64,000 nt of DNA, from positions 63,418,086 through 63,482,085 of the forward strand of contig NC_052504.1 in assembly GCF_014356525.2 (NCBI RefSeq), given 5' to 3'. Origin of the DNA: Nilaparvata lugens. Its lineage: Eukaryota > Arthropoda > Insecta > Hemiptera > Delphacidae. This document shows, piece after piece, positions 24,889 to 35,545 of the stretch; position 1 is the first letter of the stretch, and every line of letters begins with the position of its first letter. Made by a program: the position numbers and the translations under genes. The notes under the pieces are model-generated. The model made no database searches and had not been told where the DNA came from. It worked only from the letters and a program-made list of their open reading frames with translations.

Positions 24889-25350
24889 GTGAAATATCAT
24901 TGGGATACCGAGCAGGAAAAGGCGTTTCAGCAGCTCAAGGATATGATGTGCTCAGACATGGTATTGTTATACCCAGATTTCAGCCAACCATTCTTACTAG
25001 CCACGGATGCATCTGGCACAGCTATTGGAGCTGTTCTTTCCCAAGTGACAGATAAGGGAGAACAACCGGTAGCCCATGCTAGCCGGCAACTGAATACAGC
25101 TGAAAGGAATTATTCAGTGACAGAACGTGAACTACTGGCAGTGGTGTGGGCTACTCAGCAGTTCCACTGCTATTTGTTGGGTCGGACATTCACCTTGATA
25201 ACCAATCACGCAGCACTCCGCTGGATGCTTAGCTTGAAGGATCCATCATCAATACTCACCCGATGGGCCTTACGACTGGCCGAATATGATTATACTGTGC
25301 TACACAAACCTGGAAAGCACCACTCAAATGCAGATGCCTTAAGTAGGAGG
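24889..25350 (+). pseudogene. Gypsy element 2: RNase H
   Basis: Contains LATDASGTAIGAVLSQ, then VAHASRQLNTAERNYSVTER with ELLAVVWATQQFHCYLLGRT and HSNADALSRR, the full Ty3/gypsy RNase H series with its DAS, ERELL and ADALSR motifs. The TDH motif reads TNH. This domain is open by itself and continues in frame into integrase until 25767; only its link to RT is broken. Confidence 0.92.
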
Positions 25351-25389
25351 ATCATGACTAATGTTGTGATACAGGGACTGGATGATGAG

Positions 25390-26396
25390 TCAGTACAGAC
25401 CCAGCAGCAGAATGATGACTGGTGCACAGAGTTGGTAAAGACTCAAAAGGGGACTACTGAGGATGGTATTATTTGGTGGACAAATGGCAATCCTGATAAA
25501 TCTTCCTGGGGATTGGCCATACCAAGATCCCTCAGGAAGCAAGTGTTGGAGATCAACCATGATGCCCCATGGGCAGGTCATCCTGGGGTGGAACGCACAT
25601 TGGCGCAAGTCAGGCAGCGATGCTATTGGCAAGGAATGGCCAATGAGGTGAAGGCTTACGTGAATAGTTGCCACTCTTGTGCCTTGCGAAAAAAACCCCA
25701 AACTCACTGGCAGCACCATTGGTCAAAGCCTACGAGCCAACCAGACCTATGGAAATGGTCAGCCTAGATATTGTTGACCCATTACCCACTAGTAGTTCTG
25801 GGAATAGATACTTTCTCAGCTTCATTGACCATTTCACCAGATATGCTGAGGGTACTCCTCTGCCAAATCAGACTGCAGAAACTGTGGCTAGGGCATTCGT
25901 GAGAGTCATTATCACCTGACATGGAGTACCAGATCGATTGTTGACTGACCAGGGCAGAAACTTCTTATCAGAACTATTGACATCCACATGTAAGCTTCTA
26001 GGAATCAATAAACTGTGCACCACTGCATATCATCCCCAAGCAAATTGGCACCTAGAGAGACTTCATTGAACCTTGAATGATAGTATTGCACACTTTGTGC
26101 AGAAAGATGGGACCGACTGGGACCAGTGGATCCCATATGCCCTCATGGCATATCAAAGTGTGGCTCACGCATCAACAGGTTATTCACCACATTACATGCA
26201 ACATAGTAGAGAAATGATCTTACCAGAGGATTTCCTTATCCCAAATGATCTAAAGGGGCTCCCTGTGGAAGAGCATGTAAAACAGTTGAAGCACCGGCTA
26301 CAAGAAGCATTTAGTGAAGCCTTCAGAAACTCCAGCAAATCTGCTGAGCGGAGACTACAGACAACTAACAAAGACAGAAAACTTAGAAACTTTTGA
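25390..26396 (+). pseudogene. Gypsy element 2: integrase
   Basis: An HHCC-type zinc domain is visible (HDAPWAGHPGVERTLAQVRQ, then CHSCALRKK), followed after a frame change at about 25750 by the catalytic core: MEMVSLDIVDPLP with the first Asp, LLTDQGRNFLSELL with the second, and a Glu in HLERLH at about 26055. TGA codons at 25917-25919 and near 26070 interrupt the core. The C-terminal part (WIPYALMAYQSVAHASTGYS) matches the conserved post-core segment. Integration activity is lost. Confidence 0.9.
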
Positions 26397-26405
26397 GAGG
26401 GAGAA

Positions 26406-26931
26406 ATGGTCTACTCACATGACCCAGCACTAAGACCAGAAGATGCAAATAAATGGCATCATCCTTGGGGAGGTCCCTACCAAATGAAGAAGAAAATCTC
26501 AGACATGAACTACATATTGAACTTGCCAGATGGTCGGCAAGTGATAGTTCACATCAATCAGATAGAGCCCTGCCTGGAGGGGGAAGCTACTGGGAGAGAG
26601 GTGGAGCAAGAAGACCAAATTCAACCAGAGGAAGAATTGACAACTTCCCCAGTACCTCAATCAGAAGACTCTAATGAGGAAGATTGAGACACTGCTAGTA
26701 GATTCGGATGGAGAAACAGACAATGAGGAAGATCCAAGACCACAGCCAGAGGAGGTTGAGGGAGAAAATAATGTTGACCCAGAAGAAGAAGAAATTTTTG
26801 ATCTACCCAGCCCAGATGTACCAGTAGATGACCCAAATGATGTCACCTATGAACCGGAAGAAGTAGAAGAAGAAAGGGTGACCCAACGATCACCCTACCC
26901 ATTGAGGAACAGAGTGCCCTCCCTAACTTAA
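26406..26931 (+). pseudogene. Gypsy element 2: pol C-terminal SH3-like and acidic tail
   Basis: One frame reads GGPYQMKKKISDMNYILNLP then VIVHINQIEPC, the usual GPY/F-like integrase tail. After a stop near 26687 a shifted frame gives a Glu/Asp-rich stretch ending in RSPYPLRNRVPSLT; a YxLRxR-type end is common in gypsy pol. Confidence 0.75.
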
Positions 26932-27178
26932 CTGCCTAAGGAACCAGCAAGCCACTTCTGAACTGAGTAGGGGGTGCTTGTTGGGGATGTGGGCAGGGAA
27001 GTGTTGGGAATATTGTCGAAGAAACCCAGACTGAAATAGCTTGATTGGACAAGAAACTGAAGATAGAAAGTAAAAAGTGAGTAAGTAACAGAAGAATAAC
27101 TGAGAACCTAGGAGTATTGACAGTTTTATTTTTACAGGACAACCAACCCTATCTGATCATGAGTCCAAGGACTTAGGG

Positions 27179-28592
27179 GTGTGGTTCGTGCGACAGGGGG
27201 GTGTGCTGTTGACTGGAGACCGTTGGCGAATAATAGTATCAATTAATGCAACCGAGATTTGTCAAGGAATAGGGGAGCTGAGAGCCCAGGTGGAGGCTGC
27301 TCAGGCTACATGGATGAAGGCAAGTGTCAGAGTACCAGAGTTAGAAGTGTATAAGGAGTTTTTGAATCGCCTGATTAATTCAGGGCTCCAACTGGAGGAG
27401 GCTGAGCAAGCCTTGAAGGACTTATTACCTGGGAGGAAAAGTAATGAGAATGTTGTTTGGAACAGCTGAGCAGGAGGATGTGGAGCACCTCGAGAGAACC
27501 ATAGAGCATCTGAAGGGACAAACTGCAGAGATTGTCCACCTTCAGCATGAACACACGTGACCCATGACCCGACAGCTGAGCCGACAAACACAGGTGAATA
27601 CCAAACTGATCCGACAACTTGCGGCAAGATTTAGCGAGGAAGCAGAAGCAATTGGTGCATGGGCAAACCAGGTGAATCAGAAAATCTCAACAAATGACAC
27701 ACTTTTACGGATTACAGTGAACATAACGACTAAGTTACAGGACTTAGAGCTGGCAGTCATGACTGGGTAATTAGAATTAAGAAATTTGTTGTTAGCCATA
27801 GAAAATGTATCTAGAAATAAGTTTAGCATGGGCTTAATCACTCCTTTAGTTGAAGAAGTTAGGGAAACTTTAGAAACGTTAGGGAAAGTTAGAACTGCAT
27901 TGCTGGGCCAACCCCCTGATACCTGGATCTGGGATGGACCCAGAAACGTGTGGATCTACAGCGTGGCCACCTCGGAGCGATTGGTGTCCCACTGCCGGCA
28001 AGGAGACAAGACCACTGTCACCCAAGTTGACATCACTGGCCTTGGTGAGGTCAAAGCAACAGCTGGCTGTACCCTCTCCACCAACCTCTTTGACCTGCTA
28101 CCAACTACCAGAGCTGGAGGGGATTTGGAGCTGCCCGAGCGAGTATTGACCATGGCAGCACCCCTGCCCATGGTACTCCAACTTCCAAGGAACACCCAGG
28201 GGCCACCAGAGCTGCAGAAGCTGATGAGCGACATAAAACAGGAGGGACCCTATTGGAGGGGAACCTCAGGCCTACCCGAGACCACCCTGGACAACATCCA
28301 CCAGAGATTGGCAGTTTTCGACCTTGAGGCAGAGGCTGAGCACACCACCATCATCTTGCTGGCATTTGGTGGAGGCCTCTTGGTGGTCACCACCTGTGCC
28401 ATCCTGCTGTACTGGAGGGGATCTCTACAGCTGCCATGGAGAAGCCACAAGTTCGTGACTACTTCAACCCCAGGACCATCATCAGCAGCAGAAGACCAAC
28501 CAGCAGCAGAGTGCATTGAGATGAATCCTGTGCCAGTGACAGAGCAAGGCTCCAGTGCTTGTGAAAGTGATGGAGCAAAGCTCCCCAAGTGA
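27179..28592 (+). pseudogene. Gypsy element 2: env-like ORF with C-terminal membrane anchor
   Basis: The third gene of the element, after pol and just before the polypurine tract. The first part is alpha-helical and charged; stops occur near 27469, 27560 and 27770. The last part is open for 268 codons (27786-28592) and ends with a hydrophobic segment (TTIILLAFGGGLLVVTTCAI) followed by a hydrophilic tail of about 60 residues, as in a type I envelope glycoprotein. Helical LRNLLLAIENVSRNKF-type text before LITP is reminiscent of insect errantivirus/baculovirus-F-like Env as I remember it. I see no furin site or signal peptide in the remaining sequence. Position and topology support env; exact family is inference. 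Confidence 0.65.
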
Positions 28593-28610
28593 AACCCACC
28601 CTCTTGTTTG

Positions 28611-28620
28611 AAGGGGAGGG
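28611..28620 (+). promoter_or_regulatory. Gypsy element 2: polypurine tract
   Basis: AAGGGGAGGG directly before TAATGTAATAGAG, where plus-strand DNA synthesis would be primed at the 3' LTR edge. Confidence 0.7.
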
Positions 28621-28623
28621 TAA

Positions 28624-29853
28624 TGTAATAGAGTGGAAATCATATTGATAAAAAAGTGACGGTGTTCTTAACAATGGCTGATGCATCAGCATTTTAGCAC
28701 CTGGCCTTAGCACTGGCGCAAGACAGTGTCTATGTCTAACTCAAGGAGAATTAGTACTCTCTTTCTCTCTCTTGACAGTAGCATGATTTTTATTCTCACG
28801 GGAAAACTTTACCCAGGCTAGAGAAATAATAGCTCATTGCTAATAGAAAATTAAAAAATGATGCAGTAGCTGGGAGACAGTGTTAGCAAGCGTATCCAGC
28901 CTGGACGGGTTCCACTGGACTATCCTTATAGCATATTGGTGTTATCAGTTCTTTTACTATTGATGGCAATTGGTGAGTGAAAAACTCGAACCTTAACCTA
29001 TTACCGAATTCAGTTCAAAATTGTTTTTTTTTTTAACTACAGGCAGACTAGGGCGGGCTCCCTTTTGTTTTGTTTATCAAGTAACAAGAATTTTGAATAA
29101 TTATTCTGATAGCTTCTAATGGAAAGAGAAAGAGAGTAAATGACCTGTGAATGTTGTTATCTTGATTAGGTTATAGTACGATTTTTAAATTGAATCTATA
29201 TTGGAGAGTTTATGTGTTATCTGATTAGGCTATTGAACAATTTTAATTTTTTTTATCTTTAATTATTCAATTTTTGATATTTTTTCTTTGATTTTAATTA
29301 TTTAATTTCTAATTTCATTTGAATCTTCATTGAAGAATTTATTATTTGAATCTTCTATTGAGTGATTTAAGTTTATTTCAATTTTGATATTCAATGAAGT
29401 TAGTAGGGTAATTTTGTTGATTCTGGGACAATTATTAACAACCTATAGTTCTGTTCTTTAATTCAATTAACCAATTATTATTGAATGAGAATACTGTGTT
29501 AGCTATAGATTTTTGATATTCATTGAGGTTAGTAGAGTAGTCTTGTAGATTCTGGGACAAGTATTGAAAACTAATAGAATTGTTCTTTTATTTTAATCAA
29601 TCAAATCTTATGAATGAAAATATTGTGTTCGTTATAGATTTCTGATATTCATCAAGATTAGTAGTATGAATTTTGGAGTTTCAGAACCCATAGTAATTAT
29701 ATTCTGTTGAGATAGTTTTATTCTTGCAGTTAGTTAATAAGAGAATTTGGCAAGGCCACACTTGTGCCCCTAAGGAGAAGGGCATAGAATATAAGCATTT
29801 GTCGGACATCTTCGTTTTTCTGCCACACCACCCCAACCCCTAGTTCAGTTACA
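28624..29853 (+). repeat. Gypsy element 2: single LTR, ~1.23 kb (edges inferred)
   Basis: Bounded on the left by the polypurine tract and TGTAATAGAG, and on the right by AGTTACA five bases before a primer-binding site, giving a TG...CA segment. It contains no ORF of note, is T-rich, and carries partly repeated blocks (GTTAGTAG...TTTTG...TTCTGGGACA) near 29400, 29530 and 29650. No second copy exists in the window, so the edges rest on context only. Confidence 0.6.
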
Positions 29854-29858
29854 TAATC

Positions 29859-29875
29859 TGGTGTCAGGTGTGGGG
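29859..29875 (+). promoter_or_regulatory. Gypsy element 2 (right copy): primer-binding site
   Basis: TGGTGTCAGGTGTGGGG begins with the TGG typical of pairing to a tRNA 3' CCA and resembles the TGGTGTCAGAAGTGGG-type sites of many Ty3/gypsy elements, as I recall them. Confidence 0.6.
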
Positions 29876-29886
29876 TGGCTGCAACA

Positions 29887-30893
29887 ATGCCAACGAATCC
29901 GCCAGGAACGCCAACAAACTCGGCAGATGCGCCAACAAATGCAGACAAGGTACAGGAGCTACAACAATGTATATTCCGACTGATGGAAGAGCAAAACCAA
30001 ATGGCCAGTGACATCAGCTCTCTCAGGGAGAGAGTGGAAACAGAAGGAGGTGCCCCACAGCAGCAAGCATCAGGACCAGTCTGAGTCAGAAAGGACCTAT
30101 CACTACAATCGCTGATAAAACCATCCACAGGTAAAGCTTCAGGGCCATCTGTGGAGGAATTCTTGAGGAATGTAAAGCTGGCTTCAGAAACCGGCCACTT
30201 GGAGGAGACAGATAGAAAACTAATTTGTCGACTGAAGGTGACAGGAACAGCAGCAGCATGTCTCGACTCCTACCCAGAACTGTTTGAACCAACTGTTAGA
30301 TTTGCAGAGGTGGAACGCATCCTGAGAGAACAATTAGGACAAACCCAAGATCCCCAACAATATCTACTCGAACTGATGATGACAACCCAGCGACCAGACA
30401 AGATGACAAGAGCTTTTGCAGATAGATGTAGGATGCTAGGGCAACGGGCCCTACCTCCACAGACCACCCCTGGCCAACGGGATTGGGCCCGTACACAGAT
30501 GGACCAGACCATCCTTACATCCTTCATCCGAGGTTTGAAGAGCCAAGCAGCAACAATGCTACAGTTGTACCCACCAGTCAACCTGGAGGCAGCCATCAAG
30601 ATTTGGGGAGCGAATGGAGGGGATTGCCAGTGGACCATCTAAACCAAATCACCCAAATATCTTCATGGTGGAGACTGATCCAGGAGCAACAGGTCCTGCT
30701 GCAGCAGTAGCCCGAGTGGAAGCTGGAGTACCACCAGCTAGCAAACAGAATTGTTTTGCCTGCGGGAAACCTGGACACTATGCAAGGGAATGTAGGTCCA
30801 ACAATTCCAATCGTGATGGATGGAAAATCACGCAACCCAAGGGCCAGTGGCAAACAGGCAATAACCAACCGGCACAGCGCAACACCAATGCCA
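29887..30893 (+). pseudogene. Gypsy element 2: gag (right copy), truncated
   Basis: The leader and gag N-terminus missing from the left copy survive here: ATG at 29887, a Pro/Thr/Asn-rich start, then a short coiled-coil-like helix (VQELQQCIFRLMEEQNQMAS). A TGA at 30082-30084 splits it from the capsid part, which is open at 30151-30642. The zinc knuckle is intact in another frame (CFACGKPGHYAREC near 30760). The sequence stops matching after ACCAATGCCA at 30893, where unrelated DNA begins. Confidence 0.85.
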
Positions 30894-31060
30894 AATGAAA
30901 TCACCAAATGAACAAGTGATGTTTGGTTCTAGGAAACATCAGATCATGACTTAAGTCATGAAAAAGAAGGCACTGAGCAAAGCTGATGAGAAGAGGTATA
31001 TTCTAGATGATGGAATTACAACTCTTGCACACAGACATTACAAGATCCCCACTCCAGCAT
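30894..31060 (+). pseudogene. Polinton-type PolB, C-terminal scrap
   Basis: KKALSKADEKRYILDDGITT followed by LAHRHYKIPT matches the extreme C-terminus of the PolB relic in this same window near 48030-48135 (CLSPYDDKRYIAENGVDTLP, then FGHYRVPTTL): the shared pattern is LS-x2-D-x-KRYI...G-x2-TL...HY-x-[IV]-PT. It is a fragment of a second, distinct Polinton/Maverick copy, since identity is only partial. It abuts the truncated gypsy gag. Confidence 0.7.
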
Positions 31061-31215
31061 GCAAGGATGAGGAGGAGGATGAGGAGAAGGATGAGGAGGT
31101 AGAGGAGGAGGAGGAGGAGGAGGAGAGGAGGAGGAGGAGGAGGAGGAGGAGGAGGAGGGGGGAGGAGGATGAGAAGGAGGAGGAGGAGGAGGAGGAGGAT
31201 TATGATGTGGAGGAA
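31061..31215 (+). repeat. GAG/GGA purine repeat
   Basis: About 150 bases of imperfect (GAG/GGA)n that translate to poly-Glu and poly-Arg. Low-complexity expansion, not evidence of a real protein domain. Confidence 0.95.
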
Positions 31216-31239
31216 GAGATGATTGACTCTTAAGAAATT

Positions 31240-32285
31240 CTCAAGGTTCAGGCAGCTAGCAGTACTACAACAGCTCAACGGTTACATTCCTCATCACATG
31301 ATGAGCTCATTGATAGAGTCAATGAGTCAGGGAGCAGTACTATCCCTGCTAAACGGTTATGTCCCTTATCAAATGATGAGCTCGCTGATATGATCAATGA
31401 CTATGAAATAGATGGTGATGCATCTCAGTACAGCATTCTGAAAAAATTGATCAAAGACTGAGTGGGAGGATGATATCATTTCCAGGAATAGATGATGATG
31501 TCATTTCCTGTGTTAAGGATAGTACAAAAGAAGAAAGCGAGAGAGCAATGCACATGCTCATCACTCTGCATTCAACATGCATGCTTGAAACATTCAAGTC
31601 GTGCTCTGTCCCATGCTGGCTCTTGGAGCCTATGCACTGGATCCAAAGTATAGGAGTGGAGACCTTCTAGCATCTAGGGAGCATGGACTGGATACATACA
31701 ACATTTTCCACATCAGGCAATGTCTGATGTCATCCAGCAAGTTCAACTACGACCTTGCAACAATGTACAATGATGTCAGCAACTGGTACATTAAAGTCGC
31801 AGGTGAGCATGAAGTGGGGGAGGAACTGTGTCAACAAATCCACTGCGCATATGATCTGTGCAACTGTCTCCACCCATCATTCACATCGCTGGACTTCCTT
31901 GAAGCAGTTATTACAAAGTCAGTCGAGGTGTGCTCATCCTACTGTCAACATGGGCTGTCAACAACATCTACATCCAGTACTTTGATCAGCAATGGCGCCA
32001 GCAGACCCTGAATCGCCATGTCCTTGCGGTGATTGCATTTTTGTCATGAGTGCAAGGTGGAGTGTTGAGACACTATTCAACATTGGAGAAGGATATCATG
32101 ATCCTTTTGGAACTTTCGAGAATTTTGCTGATGTGATTTCTTCAACGTTCCCAACAGCTACACCTCATCCTTGTCACAAGAGACGGATGATGATTCTGAA
32201 CTTTCCTTATAGCCGTGCTTTTTGTGTAATGTGTACTAATCTGGGACCATTATATGACTATGTGCTGTTAAACCTTGATGATTGA
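31240..32285 (+). other. Unassigned degenerate coding-like region
   Basis: Overlapping short ORFs in shifting frames. A near-duplicated motif appears (SSSHDELIDRVNESGSS and PLSNDELADMINDY), then LGAYALDPKYRSGDL near 31620, which faintly recalls the AxxLDPRY segment of hAT transposases. I cannot assign the family; it may be a decayed cellular or transposon gene. Confidence 0.35.
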
Positions 32286-32290
32286 GATAT

Positions 32291-34543
32291 ACAGGGTGTT
32301 TCAGAAGTAGTGTCGAGAATTTTAGGGTATTGTAACTGGATGCTAGGAGACTACAAATGTCATATTTGAAGTGTCCAGAACTCAGCGGTTATCCTTATAG
32401 CTGCCATTTTGATTTTTCACTTAAAATTTTTATCTCAAGAACGAAATGTTGTATTGATCTGAAATTTGGCATGAATATTTATGCTATAAAGACTCAACTA
32501 TAAAAAATGAAAAAAAATTTTTCGTTGAAATTTTTCAAAATGCGGCCATTTTAAATCTTTGATGGCGAATATCTCGAAAACCGTCCATTTTACAGAAAAT
32601 TTACAGAGACTAAAACGTTAGCAAATTGTTTCACATTCCAAAGATACCTAATTTATTAAGATTGGTCGAAGAATAACAGACATTAATTTTTTTCGTACTG
32701 CATGCATGACCACTTTTCACCATTTAAAGATCAATATTAATTTTTTAATTCCAGATGTATTTAAGATGAAGCTTTGAAACTCGGTATGGCTCCATATGGG
32801 CAAACAGATGATTTTACAATGGTTTTCAGATGATAATGTTTGTCTTGTAAAAGTATTGTTGTTTCATTAAAAGTAAAGAACCAGATGTAGTGCTTCCTAT
32901 TTCTTAGTCTCACGTTTCCTAGGTCTTATTTCTATCTTAAATTCCAGTTTCAATATTTTCTTACGTTGCTTCTACACAAATATTTAATTATTGTAATGGA
33001 ATTTAGTTCGCTGGAGTACACCGATATTCACTTCATGTATGGAGCAGCTCTTGGCAATGCGACCGAAGCAAGAAGAATGTATGCAGCTGCATTTCCAAAC
33101 CGCCGTCTCCCTTCCGACAAGGTGTTCACAAGAACTCACAATCGGCTGGGAGAAGTTGGTTCATTTGAACGGAACAGGGTAATGCTGGTAGGCCTCAAGC
33201 AGTTCGAAATGTTGCTTTTGAAGAGGAAGTATTGCAGAAATTCGATTTCAATCCTAGAACGAGTACGAGAGCAGTTGCAAAGCAAATCAATTCAAGTGCT
33301 TCTTCTGTGTGGCGTGTACTAAACAAGGAAAGACTTCACCCCTTCCGCTTTCAAAAAGTTCACTCATTGGTTGAACGGACTATGAGCCAAGAGTAAACTG
33401 TGCCCGTTGGTTTCTTCAGCAAGACATTATCCAACCAAATTTTCTAGAAAATGTGTTATTTACTGATGAGTCCAGCTTTACAAGAGAAGGAATCTTCAAC
33501 TCTCGCAACAGTCACGTCTGGGCCTTAGACAATCCTCATGAGGTCAAAGTGCGTGGTTATCAGCATAGATTTTCGCTGAATGTTTGGACGGGTATCTTAG
33601 GTAATCGCGTGATTGGACCATACATTCTTCCTAATCGTCTGAATTCTCCCACGTACATTACTTTTTTAAGAGACATACTACCAGAACTTTTGGAAGATGT
33701 GCCTCTTGCAAACAGATATAATATTGGTTTCAACATGATGGTGCCCCTGCTCATTTCGGAAATGTTGTTACGGACTTTCTGAACATGACCTATCGTCAGC
33801 GGTGGATTGGGCGGGGTGGACCAGTACCGTGGCCCGCACGTTCACCTGACCTCAACCCTTTAGATTTTTTTTTCTGGGGCCATATGAAAGACCTTGTTTA
33901 CAGCACGCCAGTAGAAAACGAAGAAGACCTTGTGGCAAGAGTGGTTGCTGCAGCAGGTGCCATTCAAGATGATGAAAATGCTTTTATAGCAGTTCGACGG
34001 TCCATGATTGAAGGTGCAGACTGTGTAATCAAGTTGAAGGACGGCATTTTGAGCAATTGCTGCATTAGTATCAGTGAACCGATTTGAGTGAAATTAATAT
34101 TTTTCAATGTAAAATAAATTTGGAGGAAAGTTATTCTTGTATATGTCTCTGTTATTCTTCGACCAATCTTGATAAATTAGGTATCATTGGAATCGTGAAA
34201 AAATTTGATAACTTTTTTGTCTCTTGTAAATTTTCTGTAAAATGGACGGTTTTCGAGATATTCGCCATCAAAAATTTAAAATGGCCGCCATTTTGAAAAA
34301 TTTCAACGAAAAATTTTTTTTTTATTTTTTATAGTTGAGTCTTTATAGCATAAATATTCATGCCAAATTTCAGATCAATACAACATTTCGTTCTTGAGAT
34401 AAAAATTTTTAAGTGAAAAAAACAAAATGGCAGCTATAAGGATAACCGGCTGAGTTTTGGACACTTCAAATATGACATTTGTAGTCTCCTAGCATCCAGG
34501 TACAATACCCTAAAATTCTCGACACTACTTCTGAAACACCTGT
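32291..34543 (+). mobile_element. Tc1/mariner-superfamily DNA transposon with ~310 bp TIRs
   Basis: The left end begins ACAGGGTGTTTCAGAAGTAG and the right end closes with CTACTTCTGAAACACCTGT, with TA on both flanks (target duplication). Inverted similarity extends inwards to about 32610 and 34222, through ATATTCATGCCAAATTTCAG, GGCGAATATCTCGAAAACCG and their complements. The right end lacks one C of the CCCTGT terminus. It encloses one transposase gene. Confidence 0.93.
32996..34087 (+). pseudogene. Transposase (DDE_3 type with DUF4817-like N-terminus), frameshifted
   Basis: From the ATG at 32996 the N-terminal helix-turn-helix part reads EYTDIHFMYGAALGNATEAR then FPNRRLPSDKVFTRTHNRLG, typical of the DUF4817 domain found in many insect transposons. 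The catalytic domain has the first Asp in LFTDESSFTREGIFNSRNSH, a second in WFQHDGAPAHF (about 33725-33755, in a shifted frame) and RSPDLNPLDFFFWGHMK near 33840. It would cut and paste the element. Frame breaks near 33230, 33390 and 33725 disable it. About 360 codons in all, the usual length. Confidence 0.9.
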
Positions 34544-34719
34544 ATATATATATATTTGTTTGATAATATTCTTTGTTTTCAATGTGCACTAAAGTATGAC
34601 TACAATATAATTGTATCAAATCAACTGTCTCTCATTGCTCAAACCTCTGAATCATGTAGAAGTAAGAGTACAAGGCATGATACATCAGTAGAAGGAATTC
34701 AAGAGATTGAAGCCACTTT

Positions 34720-35545
34720 TTTGCTCCAAAACCCCCTCCCCCCTCTCATCTCTCGTCCATCCCGCCACCTCTTCCCCCCGCCTGTAGGGTGGGGGGTGTT
34801 CTAAAAATAGATTTCCCCTTCCCCCTGCCCAGTGGTGGTGAGGGGGATGAAAAGAGAGAGATATCTTTCTCTCTCTCTCCCCTTCCCCTTGTCCAGTGGT
34901 GGTGAGGGGGATGAAAAGAGAGAGATATATCTTTCTCTCTCTCTCTCTCTTTCTAAAAATAGATTTCCCCTTCCCCTTGCCCAGTGGTGGTGAGGGGGTG
35001 AAAAGAGATATCTCTCTCTCTCTCCTCCCCCTAGCCCAGGTGAGGGAAAAAAAATTTCCCTTTTAGGAGGAAAAATTCTCTCTCTATACTGACAGATTAA
35101 AGTGAATCCATATTTCTACATCTAATGCTATACTGACAGATTGAAGTGAATGCTAGATGAGGGAAAAAAATCTCTTTGAGAGGGAAAAATTCTCTACTGT
35201 CAGATTAAAGTGAATCCATTCTCAAATCTCTACTGTCAAATTAAAGTGAATCCATATTACTACATCTATACTGACAGATTAAAGTGAATCCATATTTCTA
35301 CATCCAATGCTATATTGACAAATTGAGGTGAATGCTAGATGAGGGAAAAAAATCTCTTTGAGAGAGAAAAATTCCTTTGGTGACAGATTAAAGTGAATCC
35401 ATATTTCTACATCTAATGCTATACTGACAGATTGAAGTGATTGAGAAATTCTCTCTCTCTCTCTCTCCAGTATAGATGAGGGGGATATAGAGGGAAAATT
35501 TCCCTTTGAGGGAAAAATTCTCTACTGACAAATTAAAGTGAATCC
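34720..35545. repeat. Low-complexity block: CT/GA tracts and a TGACAGATTAAAGTGAATCC minisatellite (copy 1)
   Basis: 34800-35035 alternates (CT)n or (GA)n with the recurrent phrase TTTCCCCTTCCCC...CAGTGGTGGTGAGGGG, three times. 35080-35545 repeats CTGACAGATTAAAGTGAATC plus CATATTTCTACATC about eight times in variants. The counterpart in copy 2 spans about 39095-39930. Confidence 0.9.

Larger units (their letters stand above)
22171..30893 (+). mobile_element. Env-bearing gypsy element 2: gag-pol-env, one LTR, then a second gag
   Basis: Order on the plus strand: truncated gag, protease, RT, RNase H, integrase, acidic tail, env-like ORF, polypurine tract, one ~1.2 kb LTR, primer-binding site, leader and a second gag. 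Bases 22171-22922 and 30142-30893 are near-identical copies of the same gag segment, both exactly 752 long. So two elements share a central LTR: the left has lost its 5' LTR, leader and gag start, the right has lost everything after gag. Stops break most domains. Confidence 0.85.

Noticed and set aside
30958..31278. Poly-Glu/poly-Arg protein (and poly-Leu/Pro on the other strand)
   Set aside because: Created by the GAG/GGA repeat; only the first ~30 codons match something real (PolB tail).
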